DNA of 64,000 bases, taken from NCBI GenBank assembly GCA_963669295.1, contig OY769938.1:2356001-2420000 (forward strand). Direction: 5' to 3'. Of the stretch, positions 63,563-64,000 are shown in pieces. Position 1 is the stretch's first letter; every line of letters begins with the position of its first letter. The stretch comes from G963669295 sp963669295. Its GTDB lineage: Bacteria > Bacteroidota > Bacteroidia > Flavobacteriales_D > CALLUQ01. The notes under the pieces are model-generated. The model was not told the origin of the DNA and did no database searches. It saw only the letters and a list, made by a program, of their open reading frames with translations. A program made the position numbers and the translations under genes.

Positions 63563-64000
63563 TTATTTCAATTTTTTCAATGCGTCCCACCTTGGGTCTG
63601 TTGTGTCTTCGTCGTCGTCGTTCGAAGAGAGTTGTTCGAGGAGTTTCACTGCAGCTTTATTGCACTCACCTTCACCATGAAGGTGTTTGTAAGGCAACAA
63701 AAGCGTGATGAATTCATAAATGAATGGTCCTACGTTTACTTCGTATTCAGAAGGTGGAATTACCAAAATTTCATCGCTCGACTGATATTCGTCGGCTCCA
63801 AACTTTACAATTAAAGGCTGGGTGCCATCTACCGGTACTTCTAGCGCGCCACCACAACGATCGCAATGTGTGTGCAATGTGCCACTGATATTAAAATCGA
63901 GCAGCAACATGGTGGTTTGTTTTTCCATCATTAGGTGAACATGGAAGTTCCCCTTTTCAATGACCGAATACTCAAACAACTCAAAGAACTTGTCGTCAAC
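63563..64000 (-). CDS. YceD/DUF177 family protein, 5' end outside window
   Basis: The reading frame is open to the right edge of the window; the bases there encode VDDKFFELFEY in frame, so no start codon is inside. The visible 145 residues have the family signature with paired cysteines (CDRCGGALEVPVDG) and the acidic C-terminus DDDEDTTDPRWDALKKLK. In other bacteria YceD is linked to 23S rRNA synthesis and to rpmF; the neighbour here is rpmF, 31 bases downstream. The gene belongs to the fatty-acid operon promoter unit. Confidence 0.92.
   Translation of the reverse strand, partial: VDDKFFELFEYSVIEKGNFHVHLMMEKQTTMLLLDFNISGTLHTHCDRCGGALEVPVDGTQPLIVKFGADEYQSSDEILVIPPSEYEVNVGPFIYEFITLLLPYKHLHGEGECNKAAVKLLEQLSSNDDDEDTTDPRWDALKKLK

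Overview
The window comes from a member of the Bacteroidota, most likely a Flavobacteriales-like lineage. The evidence is indirect but consistent: nine large secreted or surface proteins, most carrying C-terminal sorting signals of the type IX secretion system (T9SS); several LytTR response regulators paired with LytS-type histidine kinases; a sigma-54 gene next to asnS; the yceD-rpmF-plsX-fabH-accB-accC order; and promoters of the TAnnTTTG type. No rRNA, tRNA, CRISPR array, transposase or integrase was recognised.

Layout. 1-8.6 kb: the 3' end of a repeat-rich T9SS surface protein, a TPR/PP2C-type phosphatase broken by a one-base frameshift, a small cysteine-rich exported protein, a T9SS beta-propeller-like protein and an exported MORN-repeat protein. 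8.7-20.9 kb: an accessory stretch. It has a WHH-type HNH nuclease toxin whose N-terminus looks like a contractile-injection-system cargo leader, a two-component pair (10.1-13.1 kb) followed by a T9SS protein, a two-gene cluster of unknown function (15.3-17.4 kb), about 850 bases of non-coding or degenerate DNA with a 21-bp tandem repeat, small orphan genes, and a protein with the HxE...PCxxC signature of the cytidine-deaminase fold (19.7-20.9 kb). 20.9-30.9 kb: a 10-kb block flanked by a perfect 53-bp direct repeat that is the 3' end of a universal-stress-protein gene. It holds a histidine kinase at one end, a LytTR regulator at the other, and between them a four-gene run of secreted proteins (two T9SS proteins with related tails, one of them lipase-like, a third T9SS protein, and a coiled-coil tail-fibre-like protein).

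30.9-39.8 kb: the universal stress protein, a DUF3078 protein, and two giant PKD-type adhesin-like proteins (type B and type A sorting signals). 39.8-47.1 kb: a second kinase-regulator pair, galE, a beta-barrel protein, a PAP2-like membrane protein, rpoN and asnS. 47.3-54 kb: a tetR-tolC-MFP-RND efflux operon. 54-57.1 kb: two lipoproteins of unknown function and an MFS transporter. 57.2-64 kb: dxs (isoprenoid precursors) facing the fatty-acid/phospholipid operon yceD-rpmF-plsX-fabH-accB-accC, which enters from the right edge.

The housekeeping genes at 40-64 kb look ordinary. The unusual material is the toxin-like accessory stretch and the repeat-flanked 10-kb block next to it. Assignments rest on reading motifs by eye; no database search was possible.
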